Below are positions 54,695 to 63,300 of a DNA stretch of 64,000 bases, one piece after another. Numbering within the stretch: position 1 is the first letter of the stretch; each line of letters starts with the position of its first letter. The DNA is from Corynebacterium casei LMG S-19264 (GTDB taxonomy: Bacteria; Actinomycetota; Actinomycetes; Mycobacteriales; Mycobacteriaceae). Where the stretch lies: NCBI RefSeq assembly GCF_000550785.1, contig NZ_CP004350.1, positions 1,778,009 through 1,842,008 of the forward strand. The letters run 5' to 3'. The position numbers and the translations under genes are program-made. The notes below the pieces were generated by a model. That model did not search any database, was not told the origin of the DNA, and was given only the letters and a program-made list of their open reading frames with translations.

Positions 54695-56209
54695 CTAAGC
54701 GAGCTTCTTAGCGATGAGCTGGTTGACCTGCCCTGGGTCAGCCTTGCCCTGAGTTGCCTTCATGACGGCACCGACAATAGCGCCGGTGACCTTCTTGTTG
54801 CCAGCGCGGTACTTCTCCACCACGTCTGGGTTGGCGGCCAGTGCGTCATCGACGGCCTTTTCAATCGCTGCGTCATCACGCACGACCTCCAGGCCGCGAG
54901 CCTTGACTACCTCATCAACATCGCCTTCGCCGGCGAGAACACCGTCGACTGCCTGGCGCGCCAGCTTGGTGGTCAGCTTGCCTTCCTTGACCAGAACAAT
55001 CACGCGCGCAACCTGCGCCGGGGTGATGCTCAGTGCCGGAAGGTCAACGCCCTGCTCATTCGCCTTTGCGGACAGGTAAGAAACCCACCAGGAACGAGCC
55101 TCATCAGCAGTAGCGCCCTCTTCGGTGGTCGCAATAATAAGGTCCAATGCGCCAGCGTTGACCAAGTCGCGCATCTCCGCGTCCTTCAAGCCCCACTCTT
55201 CCTGGATACGCGCACGGCGGATCCATGGCATCTCCGGCAGAGTCTGACGAATTTCTTCAACCCACTCGCGTGGCGCCAGAACGGGTGGCAGGTCTGGGTC
55301 GTTGAAGTAGCGGTAATCATCCGCGGTTTCCTTCGGACGACCCTTCGAGGTCGACCCGTCGGTTTCCTGGTAATGGCGGGTTTCTTGGTCGATCGTGCCG
55401 CCATCGGCAAGCACTTGCGCCTGACGCATCATCTCAAAACGCACTGCCTGCTCAACCGAGCGCAAAGAGTTGATGTTCTTAGTCTCAGTACGGGTACCAA
55501 ACTCAGTGGTACCAACCGGACGCAGCGACAAGTTAGAGTCCACGCGCATTGAACCCTGATCCATGCGGGCATCGGATACTCCCAGCGCCGCAACCAGCTC
55601 GCGCAACGCGGTGACATAAGCACGCGCCAACTCAGGTGCACGCTCCCCTGCCCCCTCAATTGGCTTGGTAACAATCTCAATCAATGGAATGCCCGCGCGG
55701 TTGCAGTCCACCAAAGACGCAGTCGCGCCGTGGATACGACCCGACGTGCCACCCAGGTGGGTGAGCTTGCCGGTGTCTTCTTCCATGTGCGCGCGCTCAA
55801 TCTCCACGCGCCACTCGGTGCCGTCTTCCAGAACTACGTCCAAGTAGCCATCGTAAGCAATAGGCTCATCGTACTGGGAAATCTGGTAGTTCTTTGGCTG
55901 GTCTGGGTAAAAGTAGTTCTTGCGGGCAAAGCGCGATGACTCCGCAATGGAGCAATTCAAAGCCAAACCAATCTTGATGGCCCACTCCACGCCCTTAGCG
56001 TTAACCACTGGCAGCGCACCCGGCAGACCCAAAGACACCGGGTCGACGTTGGAGTTAGCCGGGGCATCGAAGTTGGTTGCCGAGGTGGAAAACATCTTGG
56101 TTTCCGTGGCTAGTTCGACGTGGACTTCCAAACCCATAACTGGGTCATACTTTTCAAGGACTTCATCAAAGTCCATCAGGTCATACATCGCAGCAGTCAT
56201 GGGTGCCAT
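54695..56209 (-). CDS. gatB: Asp/Glu-tRNA(Asn/Gln) amidotransferase subunit B
   Basis: 504 residues; ATG 56,200 ([10 protein letters not shown]) is a possible later start. GatB amidates Glu-tRNA(Gln) with ammonia from GatA. Seen: [18 protein letters not shown] (about 25-42), [20 protein letters not shown] (metal/phosphate site), [25 protein letters not shown], and the C-terminal YqeY-like helical tail ending [12 protein letters not shown]. Completes, with gltX and tRNA-Gln, the indirect Gln route. gatA and gatC are not in the window. Confidence 0.96.
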   Translation of the reverse strand: MAPMTAAMYDLMDFDEVLEKYDPVMGLEVHVELATETKMFSTSATNFDAPANSNVDPVSLGLPGALPVVNAKGVEWAIKIGLALNCSIAESSRFARKNYFYPDQPKNYQISQYDEPIAYDGYLDVVLEDGTEWRVEIERAHMEEDTGKLTHLGGTSGRIHGATASLVDCNRAGIPLIEIVTKPIEGAGERAPELARAYVTALRELVAALGVSDARMDQGSMRVDSNLSLRPVGTTEFGTRTETKNINSLRSVEQAVRFEMMRQAQVLADGGTIDQETRHYQETDGSTSKGRPKETADDYRYFNDPDLPPVLAPREWVEEIRQTLPEMPWIRRARIQEEWGLKDAEMRDLVNAGALDLIIATTEEGATADEARSWWVSYLSAKANEQGVDLPALSITPAQVARVIVLVKEGKLTTKLARQAVDGVLAGEGDVDEVVKARGLEVVRDDAAIEKAVDDALAANPDVVEKYRAGNKKVTGAIVGAVMKATQGKADPGQVNQLIAKKLA

Positions 56210-56262
56210 CTTAATACTTATCCCCCGGGCGGTCAGTCACCACCCAGCGTGTATGGCTTGTA

Positions 56263-57327
56263 CTAGTTTTGGGCCTTCTTTGCGCGGCCGTCAATGTAGC
56301 GGCAGATGGCTGCGACCACAGCGCCAGACAGGTTGTGCCAGACGGAGAACACTGCGCCCGGCAGCGCTGATAGTGGACTGAAGTAGGTCGATGCCAAGGC
56401 GGTTGCCATGCCGGAGTTTTGCATGCCGACCTCGATGGCCATGGTGCGCGAAACCGGCTCGGTTTGGCGGGTGATCTTGCCGGTGAGGTAGCCCAGCGCA
56501 TAGCCCAGGCCGTTGTGGATGATGACGGCGACCAGGACGATACCGCCTGCGGTGATGATGTTGTCGCGGTTGCCACCGACGACGATGCAAACAATCGACG
56601 AAATAGCCAGCACCGAAATCCATGGCAGCGCCGGGGTAATAAACGCCACGACCTTCGGCAGCAAAAGGCGCACAACCAGGCCGCCGACCACCGGGATGAG
56701 CACAACCTTGACGATGTCCCACGCCATCGCACCCGCATCCAGCGGCATGTACTGCCCCGCCAGCCACAAGGTGAGCATCGGCGTGAGCAGCGGCGCCAAC
56801 AGCGTGGACACCGAAGTCATGGTCACAGACAGTGCCACGTCACCGCGCGCCAAATAGCTAACGACGTTGGATGAAGTACCACCCGGCGCACAACCCACCA
56901 GGATGACGCCCACCGCGATTTCCGGTGGCAGCTGCAAAACCCACACCGTGGCCACGGCGAACAACGGCATGATGACGAACTGCGCCACCACACCAATAAG
57001 CACTGGGAGCGGACGCTTAGCGACGAGCGCAAAATCCACCGGCCGCAACGTCAACCCCATACCGAACATGATGATGCCCAGCAGCGGCGTCACCTGCGGC
57101 GCGAAGCCCGCGGCAGTATCCGGAAAGAAGAAGCCCAGAAGGCCGCCGATAATAACTAGGACCGGGAATCCTAGCGCTGCGATAAACGCCGCGCGGTCCG
57201 CCCGCGCCGCCGCAGCCTTATCTGCATCAGAAACGCCAGTTGCATCAGCAGCAGGGTTTGCTTGTGTAGGAGTAGTGTGCCCAGCGGCGCCATTGCCGCC
57301 GGATTGAGGTTCAAGGGAATCGGTCAT
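56263..57327 (-). CDS. Bile acid:sodium symporter-family (BASS) transporter
   Basis: 354 residues. Hydrophilic Ala/Asp-rich N-terminus (1-40), then about nine to ten membrane segments. GCAPGGTSSNVVSYLARGDVALSVTMTS (about 145-172) with SNV and the following ALSV region is the BASS signature; EVGMQNSGMATALAS near the C-terminus is the second sodium-site repeat. Probable sodium-coupled uptake or export of an organic acid. Same strand as gatB downstream, 53 bp apart. Confidence 0.85.
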   Translation of the reverse strand: MTDSLEPQSGGNGAAGHTTPTQANPAADATGVSDADKAAAARADRAAFIAALGFPVLVIIGGLLGFFFPDTAAGFAPQVTPLLGIIMFGMGLTLRPVDFALVAKRPLPVLIGVVAQFVIMPLFAVATVWVLQLPPEIAVGVILVGCAPGGTSSNVVSYLARGDVALSVTMTSVSTLLAPLLTPMLTLWLAGQYMPLDAGAMAWDIVKVVLIPVVGGLVVRLLLPKVVAFITPALPWISVLAISSIVCIVVGGNRDNIITAGGIVLVAVIIHNGLGYALGYLTGKITRQTEPVSRTMAIEVGMQNSGMATALASTYFSPLSALPGAVFSVWHNLSGAVVAAICRYIDGRAKKAQN

Positions 57328-57445
57328 CCCTACATACTAGTCCACAGCCTGGGATTGCCATCCCGCACTATGGGAGTTTGATTCAGTAAGCGTGCCGGGA
57401 ACTCCACCGCGAGTAGATTTCAACGGGGATACTGAACGGCGGGAA

Positions 57446-57772
57446 TCATTCTTTTGGAAGCAACGAATACATCTCTTCACAGGTGGAACAAGTAGGCAGC
57501 GCACCATGGTCCTGCGACGGAACAAAGTAGACACCGCACATCGAACGGACACCAGATCCTTCAAACGTCTTGCCCGCTAGGTGCTTACGGTGCGTGTAAT
57601 GGCTGAATTTTCCTGGCTCGGAGAACAGTAATTGTTTCGCCTCCACCGCCTCAGAAAGTGTTTGAATCCTACTGCCCCAGACGCCAGGTTCCCCCAGATT
57701 AGAAAAAGTGTTTCCAAATCTGTCCCACACTTGTTGGGGCGGTTCTATTGATGTCAGAACACGCTGTATCAA
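57446..57772 (-). CDS. DUF3039-like small zinc-ribbon protein
   Basis: 108 residues. The C-terminal half KFSHYTHRKHLAGKT, then GSGVRSMCGVYFVPSQDH and LPTCSTCEEMYSLLP follows the DUF3039 pattern H-Y-x2-(K/R)K ... CG ... P..D ... P-x-C-x2-C, which could bind one zinc. The N-terminal half (EPPQQVWDRFGNTFSNLG) is not recognised. It follows the decayed gene at 57,800 by 27 bp. Function unknown. Confidence 0.6.
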   Translation of the reverse strand: MIQRVLTSIEPPQQVWDRFGNTFSNLGEPGVWGSRIQTLSEAVEAKQLLFSEPGKFSHYTHRKHLAGKTFEGSGVRSMCGVYFVPSQDHGALPTCSTCEEMYSLLPKE

Positions 57773-57799
57773 CTGCCATAGTAGGTTCGAGCCTTCGTA

Positions 57800-58519
57800 C
57801 TAGCTTCTCGGCATAAACTCAACCACAATATCGTCGGTCGGAACAAAATGCTCACCATCCGCATTGCCTGAAACGGGACGTTCTTGCACTATTGAAATTT
57901 CAACACTCGCTATGCGCCCTTTACCGGGCAAAATATGGTCTACATCAAATAAATAAGTTCCACCATCATGAATTGCCCGCAATCCGTTGAGCAACTCAAA
58001 CTGGATCCCAAGTTCCCATTCAGTCCGCAAGTGCGCAGCCGTTTCCCGCTTGAGAATCCTCACGTCGGCTTCGCTAGGCAACCATCGCTCGGGCTTTCCT
58101 TGTTCGTCCTGTCGTTTAATCTGAACATAGAAATCATCGACATCTTGATGATCGCCTTTCGCAAGTCCCGCCACCAAGAGCCAACAGACACCGGTGCCTG
58201 GGTCCCGCCACACACCTCCACGCCACTGAGCACTCTTGATTTCAAGCAAGGGAACCTGCGTTGAACTTGCAATAGGCTGAACGAAGTTGTCCCGTTCAGG
58301 ATCTTCTCCAAATCAATCAGCGGCTTTCCTGATAACTGGATGTGGCAGCTCGGCCATTGGAGACAATTCATCGACTCTCCCCGCTTCCAGTGATCGCTTA
58401 AAATGCGGGGATTCCCAATCTGATGTTAGATCCTCTCGGATCAGGCGAAGCGTTGGCCGAGCACGACGAATAAACACACGTCCATCATGCACCAAATCTT
58501 CAACGCACGCCTCTATGCG
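57800..58519 (-). pseudogene. Decayed gene in the same frame as the upstream HTH gene
   Basis: After the HTH stop (TGA 58,522-58,520) the same frame continues without a base lost: RIEACVEDLVHDGRVFIRRA..., up to TGA 58,315-58,313 (KAAD-stop-FGEDPERDNFVQP), then on to 57,800. The text across both stops is protein-like: LL-stop-RIEACV suggests Arg CGA to TGA, KAAD-stop-FGED suggests Trp TGG to TGA. The last 149 residues include QWRGGVWRDPGTGVCWLL and VDHILPGKG. No family recognised; neighbours suggest a toxin-like partner of the HTH protein. Confidence 0.55.
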
Positions 58520-58918
58520 TCAGAGCAGATCTGCAATCTCATCATCAACTGCTGCTGCAGTCTCTCGTTCACAGGAGAAACGTTCCGCAAGCTCGATACG
58601 ATCAGCGTGCCGTTTCTCCTCAAAAGCTTTCAGATCACTGGCGAATATCTTTCGGTGACTACCCACTCTGTGGAAAGGCAAAGCTCCGCGATCAAGAAGC
58701 TTATAAAGATGAGTTCGGCTCATTCCAATCCTCTTGGCTGCCTCGGCTGGCGTATACGTTCTATCCTCTGCGATAGAGGGAATGCCGTTTCCTGAACTTG
58801 ATAACGATGCAACGCGTAGAAGTAAATCCCGAACAGTCTCTGTCTTTGCAGACTCCGCAAGGCGCTGAATATCGGCGATTTCTTCGGAATTTAGTCCACA
58901 GCCTAATACATTTTGCAT
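58520..58918 (-). CDS. Excisionase-type helix-turn-helix DNA-binding protein
   Basis: 132 residues from ATG 58,918 (MQNVLGCGLNSEEIADIQRL), fixed by GGGAGG seven bases upstream. MerR/excisionase-like HTH at about residues 52-97 (TYTPAEAAKRIGMSRTHLYK, then GALPFHRVGSHRKIFASDL), followed by a charged helix. Such proteins occur as antitoxins of PIN-type toxins in actinobacteria and as phage excisionases. The same frame goes on for another 239 codons after the stop, with one more stop, so this may be the first third of a broken 390-residue gene. Confidence 0.75.
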   Translation of the reverse strand: MQNVLGCGLNSEEIADIQRLAESAKTETVRDLLLRVASLSSSGNGIPSIAEDRTYTPAEAAKRIGMSRTHLYKLLDRGALPFHRVGSHRKIFASDLKAFEEKRHADRIELAERFSCERETAAAVDDEIADLL

Positions 58919-59050
58919 TGCCAGCCCTCCCTTTACACATAGGCTACCAAGTGTCACATCTGATTTAACTGTCATAAGTGACACTACGGCCGTTTCGCCT
59001 AAGAAGCAAACTCACATCAGGTTAAAAAACACGCCAGTGGGCAATGAGGC

Positions 59051-60082
59051 TTAGCCGAATAGCGCCTGGGCGTTCTCGTAGCGGTGGGTCGGCACGGTCT
59101 TGAGTTCTCCGACGGCGTCGGCGAGGTCGACGAGTTTGATGTCTTCGCCGCGCAGCGCAACGCACTTGTTGGATAGGCCTTCGTGGGCCGCACGTGCGGC
59201 TTGCACGCCGTAGCGGGTTGCGAGGATACGGTCATAGGCAGTCGGGGTACCGCCGCGTTGGATGTGTCCCAGCACGGTGGTGCGCACGTCATAGCCAGTA
59301 CGGTTTTTAATCTCATCCCCAATGACTTGGCCGATGCCGTTGAAAGTCTTGTGACCGAATTCGTCTTCTTGGCCTTCGCCAAAGTTCATGGTGCCTGCTT
59401 TCGGCAACGCACCCTCGGCAACACAGATAATGCCGTACTTCTCCCCCATCTGGAATCGGCGTTCCATCGCTTTGCAGATGTCAGCAACATCGAAAGGGGC
59501 TTCAGGGATCACGGTGTAGTGAGCGCCCCCTGCCATGCCAGCGTGCAGCGCAATCCAACCGACGTGACGGCCCATGACTTCCACGATCAGAATGCGGTTG
59601 TGGGATTCGGCGGTGGTGTGCAGGCGGTCGATGGCATCGGTAGCCACGGACACCGCAGTATCAAAGCCGAAGGTGTAGTCGGTGGCGTTGACGTCATTGT
59701 CAATAGTCTTCGGTACGCCGATAACAGGAATGCCATTATCAGCCAGCCACTTTGCACCCTTGAGCGTGCCCTCACCGCCGATGGCAATGAGTGCATCCAC
59801 GCCAGCGTCTTCCAGGTTGGACTTAATGGTGTCCAGCCCGGCCTTGAACTTGTCCGGGTGCAGACGGCCTGTACCCAGCACGGTGCCGCCACGCAGCAAA
59901 ATGCGGTCGATGGTGGCGTCATCGTAAAGGTCGCGTCGGCGGTCTTCCATCAGGCCCACCCAGCCGTCCTCATAGCCCACAACGGTGTCGCCGAACTCAT
60001 TCGACGCGGTGCGCACAATTGCGCGAATTACTGCATTTAGGCCGGGGCAGTCGCCGCCGGAAGTCAATGTGGCTAGTCGCAT
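59051..60082 (-). CDS. pfkA: 6-Phosphofructokinase
   Basis: 343 residues from ATG 60,082 ([20 protein letters not shown]). Seen: GGDCPGLN (about 9-16), VLGTGR, the nucleotide motif [13 protein letters not shown] (about 95-107; G rather than D after GGE, the ATP-type residue), [20 protein letters not shown] with the catalytic Asp, and [13 protein letters not shown]. Glycolytic enzyme. Upstream of the start TAGTGT and seven bases suggest a leaderless or short-leader transcript. Confidence 0.95.
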   Translation of the reverse strand: MRLATLTSGGDCPGLNAVIRAIVRTASNEFGDTVVGYEDGWVGLMEDRRRDLYDDATIDRILLRGGTVLGTGRLHPDKFKAGLDTIKSNLEDAGVDALIAIGGEGTLKGAKWLADNGIPVIGVPKTIDNDVNATDYTFGFDTAVSVATDAIDRLHTTAESHNRILIVEVMGRHVGWIALHAGMAGGAHYTVIPEAPFDVADICKAMERRFQMGEKYGIICVAEGALPKAGTMNFGEGQEDEFGHKTFNGIGQVIGDEIKNRTGYDVRTTVLGHIQRGGTPTAYDRILATRYGVQAARAAHEGLSNKCVALRGEDIKLVDLADAVGELKTVPTHRYENAQALFG

Positions 60083-60145
60083 AACCACTACACTAGTTTG
60101 TATTTGTCCAAGGCGCTCAAAAACGCATGCCACCAGCGCAAGTTT

Positions 60146-61552
60146 CTATCGCTTAGGTCCCAAAGTATTTTCAAAACAGGCCACGGCGATAAGACCAGCG
60201 ACCATCACCAGCGCCGGCAGCAGCAGCGAGACAGCCATGGCTTGGCTGAGCCCCAAGCTGGCAGCACCCACCTGCATCGCCGCGCCCACGGCCGCCGCAC
60301 CAACCACGGCACCCACCTGACGGGTGGTGTTGTACACGCCCGAGGCGGCGCCCATGTATTTCAAGTCCACGGTGCGCATCGCGGTCACCGAATTCGGCGC
60401 CCACACAAAAGCATTGCCCACACCAAGCAGCGCGGAGGCACCCACAAACCAGAACAGGCTGGCATCGAGGTACATAATGCCGGCAATCCACACCAAAGAC
60501 GCGATGACAGAAGCAAAGCCAATCACAGACAGCAGTCGCGGTTTAATGCGGTCAGCCAGCGGCCCCACCAAAGGCGAGCCCAGGCCGGCGGCAACGGCCA
60601 TCGGCACCATCATCAGTCCAGCTTCCGCCGAGGTCAGCCCACGGCCGGTTTGGAACCACATCATGATCGGCAGCATTTGCGATGCCACGGCAAAGCCCAT
60701 GGTCGAAATAGAAAACGCACCGAGTGAGTAGTTGCGGTTTTTAAACAACGGCAGCGGCACCAGCGGTTCGGTATTGCGCGACGTCGCGGTCGCTTGCAAG
60801 CGCACGAACCAGGCAATCAGCGCAATACCAGCAATGAGCAGGACAATAGTCCACCACGGCCAGCCCAGGCCAGGTCCTTGCTGGATGGCAATAACAGCAG
60901 CAGACATACCAACCAGGGTGACCACGACGCTTAGCTTGTCGATGCTCCGTGCATACGTCGGCAGCCTCGGCACCCACATAGCAGACAGCACCAAGGCAGC
61001 TATACCCAGTGGCAGGTGCAGAACAAATACACCGCGCCAGCCAAAGGTGCTGATAATGAACCCACCCAAGACGGGACCCACCAGGGAGGCCACCGAGCCG
61101 ACTGCACCCCACACACCGAGCGCCGGTCCGCGGGCATCTTGCGGGAAGATGCGGTTGATGACCGCCATGGTCTGCGGGGTCAAAATGGCAGCGCCCAGGC
61201 CCTGCACCGCACGCGCGATGAGCAGCACCGCCAGGTTCGGAGCTAGGGACGCAGCGAGTGCCGCCAGCACGAAGACGGTGATACCCAGCTGAAACATGCG
61301 CGCTTGGCCGAAGCGGTCGCCCAAGCGGCCGGTAAACAGCAAGGGCACAACCATGCACAGCAAGTAGATGGAGGTCACCCAGACAACTTGGTCAAACTCT
61401 GTATCAAAGTTCGCCATGATGTCCGGTGCTGCCACCGCAACGATGGTTTGGTCCATCAGCACCATGAAAAAGCCCAAGCACAGCGCGGCGAGTGCGCGCC
61501 AGGCTTGAGGCTTGGCTATTTGCGGCGAAGGCGTGGTTTTACCGTTAGACAC
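60146..61552 (-). CDS. MFS drug exporter, 14-helix DHA2 (EmrB/QacA) type
   Basis: 468 residues from GTG 61,552 (VSNGKTTPSPQIAKPQAWRA), 10 bp after the previous stop. Seen: motif D1-like LGFFMVLMDQTIVAVAAPDI (about 28-47), motif A GRLGDRFGQARMF (about 75-87), and motif C GAVGSVASLVGPVLGGFI (about 140-157). Drug/H+ antiporter family. Operon with the MFS gene upstream and close to pfkA. Confidence 0.85.
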   Translation of the reverse strand: MSNGKTTPSPQIAKPQAWRALAALCLGFFMVLMDQTIVAVAAPDIMANFDTEFDQVVWVTSIYLLCMVVPLLFTGRLGDRFGQARMFQLGITVFVLAALAASLAPNLAVLLIARAVQGLGAAILTPQTMAVINRIFPQDARGPALGVWGAVGSVASLVGPVLGGFIISTFGWRGVFVLHLPLGIAALVLSAMWVPRLPTYARSIDKLSVVVTLVGMSAAVIAIQQGPGLGWPWWTIVLLIAGIALIAWFVRLQATATSRNTEPLVPLPLFKNRNYSLGAFSISTMGFAVASQMLPIMMWFQTGRGLTSAEAGLMMVPMAVAAGLGSPLVGPLADRIKPRLLSVIGFASVIASLVWIAGIMYLDASLFWFVGASALLGVGNAFVWAPNSVTAMRTVDLKYMGAASGVYNTTRQVGAVVGAAAVGAAMQVGAASLGLSQAMAVSLLLPALVMVAGLIAVACFENTLGPKR

Positions 61553-61562
61553 GAAGGCTATC

Positions 61563-62825
61563 CTAACTGGATGCTTCGCTTTCTGGTGAAACCTCCCCCA
61601 CGGCGGTGGTTGTTGCCTCGGTTGCAACATAGGTTGGCAGAATCTGGATACCGCGAATCATCGCCCAGATAGCCACCAACATGTATGCGGCAACGAGCAA
61701 TACGGCCAGCTGATAGATAGACAGTGCAGTCAGTAGACCGGAGGCGACGACCAGGCCGATTGGACCACCGAACTGCATGATGGCGGTAAAAAGTGAGAAG
61801 GCGCGCCCGCGCATGTGCTCTGGGGTTTCTTCTGTAACCAGAACCATCTGCAGGGGTGCGAGCATTCCACCGGCGAGACCTGCGATGCCACAGCCAATGA
61901 CGACGAGCCAGGAGGCGCCGAGCGCGGCCATCATCGCAAAGCCAATTGCTTCAACGCCGATGGCTACCACCCAGACTAGGCGACGGCGTGAGGTGCCGAC
62001 TGCGGCGATGCCCGCGCCGGAGACCATCATGCCGATGGCGTAGAAGGAGAAGGCCAGGCCGAGCAAGAAAGGCTGGTCTACGTTTTGGAAGTGTGCCGGC
62101 ATGAGCACGCCCAAAAATGGGCCGACCAGAGCGACACCGACGAAGGTGAGGATGGCGAGCATCATGATGGACGGCGGGCGGATGACCTGGCCCCAGCTCT
62201 TCAGCGCCTTTAAATTCAGCGCATTGGCTTCTGCCGCAGCTGCCTTTTCTGCTTCCGTCATCTCGCGCTTGGACAAGCGCAAGAAGGTGGTCAGCAACGC
62301 TGCGATGAAGGAACACGCGGCGGTGATAACCAGCACCCAGCTGGATTCCATCGATGCCAAAAGCACGCCGGCCAAAGCCGGACCGACCAGGAAGGACACG
62401 CCCATAATCGCCTGGTTAAGCCCGGCGATATAGTCCACGGTCTTGCCCGAGGACTGCGCGATGTCTCCGACCAGTGCCGAACGCGCTGCCATGCCGGGGA
62501 TATCGCCCACGCCGCCGACGATGCCGAGGATGATAAACCACGCGATGGTCAAGCCCAGAGTCTGGTCAACCAGCACCACGCCCGCCACCGACAGGCCCGA
62601 GATAATGTCAGAGATAACCGACATCGGCTTGCGGCCTACCGTATCAATCAAATAACCGCCGAGAAAGGCGAACAAAACCGATGGCACAGCTACGGCTGCT
62701 GCCACCAAACCCGCAGCGGCGGGATCGCCGGTGCGTTCAAGGACAATCCACGGCCAGACAATGCCTGCGACCGAGTTGCCCAGCGCGGACATACCCGCGG
62801 AACTGAGATAGACCCATACATTCAC
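61563..62825 (-). CDS. MFS transporter, 12-helix type
   Basis: 420 residues, 12 hydrophobic segments. Motif A region GGYLIDTVGRKPMSVISDI (about 56-74) and a cytosolic loop with RLSKREMTEAEKAAAAEA (about 184-202). Resembles the MFS_3/enterobactin-exporter type. Substrate unknown. Overlaps nothing; 10 bp before the second exporter gene. Confidence 0.8.
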   Translation of the reverse strand: MNVWVYLSSAGMSALGNSVAGIVWPWIVLERTGDPAAAGLVAAAVAVPSVLFAFLGGYLIDTVGRKPMSVISDIISGLSVAGVVLVDQTLGLTIAWFIILGIVGGVGDIPGMAARSALVGDIAQSSGKTVDYIAGLNQAIMGVSFLVGPALAGVLLASMESSWVLVITAACSFIAALLTTFLRLSKREMTEAEKAAAAEANALNLKALKSWGQVIRPPSIMMLAILTFVGVALVGPFLGVLMPAHFQNVDQPFLLGLAFSFYAIGMMVSGAGIAAVGTSRRRLVWVVAIGVEAIGFAMMAALGASWLVVIGCGIAGLAGGMLAPLQMVLVTEETPEHMRGRAFSLFTAIMQFGGPIGLVVASGLLTALSIYQLAVLLVAAYMLVAIWAMIRGIQILPTYVATEATTTAVGEVSPESEASS

Positions 62826-62862
62826 TGACAGAAGAGTACGGCAAAAGGGCTATCATGAACAC

Positions 62863-63186
62863 ATGGCAGCTATTGATATTAAGAAACCAAAGAAAGTAAG
62901 CACCGCGACCGTTGTTGGTGCAGGTCTCCTGGGAGGTTACATCACCGCCCGCGAGTCAGGAATCCGCCCGCTGGGCGGTGTTGTTTTGGCTGCCGCTGGT
63001 GGCTGGGCGGTCCGCTCCTGGTTGGCAAAGACTGATGTTCCAACCACCGTTGGCCTCACCGCACTCTATGTCGGCGGCTTCGGTGCTTCGCACCCACTGG
63101 CAAAGAAGATTGGCTCCTGGCCAGCCGTACTGACTGTGACCGGCGTTGCCGCCGGCGCAGCCTACGTGCTCTCTGACAGCAAGTAA
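62863..63186 (+). CDS. Small hydrophobic protein of unknown function
   Basis: 107 residues. Two or three Gly/Ala-rich hydrophobic helices (about 13-33, 36-52, 60-104) and a Lys-rich start. Diverges from the MFS gene; ATG 62,863 has no strong ribosome site. Looks like a membrane protein conserved in corynebacteria. Confidence 0.65.
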   Translation: MAAIDIKKPKKVSTATVVGAGLLGGYITARESGIRPLGGVVLAAAGGWAVRSWLAKTDVPTTVGLTALYVGGFGASHPLAKKIGSWPAVLTVTGVAAGAAYVLSDSK

Positions 63187-63209
63187 TCGCAACATCAGCG
63201 CATAGGCAA

Positions 63210-63280
63210 AGCCCGCACTTCCCTACCAGGACTCGAACCTAGAATGACGGTTCAAAGCCTCCGGTTTGGAAGTGCGGGCT
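63210..63280. terminator. Terminator-like hairpin with a tRNA-Gln fragment in its loop
   Basis: AGCCCGCACTTCC (63,210-63,222) pairs perfectly with GGAAGTGCGGGCT (63,268-63,280). Between them, 63,223-63,251 reads on the minus strand ACCGTCATTCTAGG then TTCGAGTCCTGGTAG, the 3' half of the tRNA-Gln at 16,484-16,555 with one or two differences, including the whole T-arm. No D-arm or matching acceptor is present, so it is not a working tRNA. Confidence 0.75.
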
Positions 63281-63300
63281 ATTTCTCTGCTTAAGACTTT

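Noticed and set aside
57800..58918. Selenocysteine at the in-frame TGA codons
   Set aside because: No SECIS-like hairpin directly after either TGA was seen and the residues expected by context are Arg and Trp, not Cys.
59183..60040. 285-codon open frame antisense to pfkA
   Set aside because: Shadow of pfkA.
63210..63280. Complete tRNA on the minus strand
   Set aside because: T-arm is present but no D-arm, and the acceptor 3' strand TAGGGAA has no partner; only a fragment is supported.
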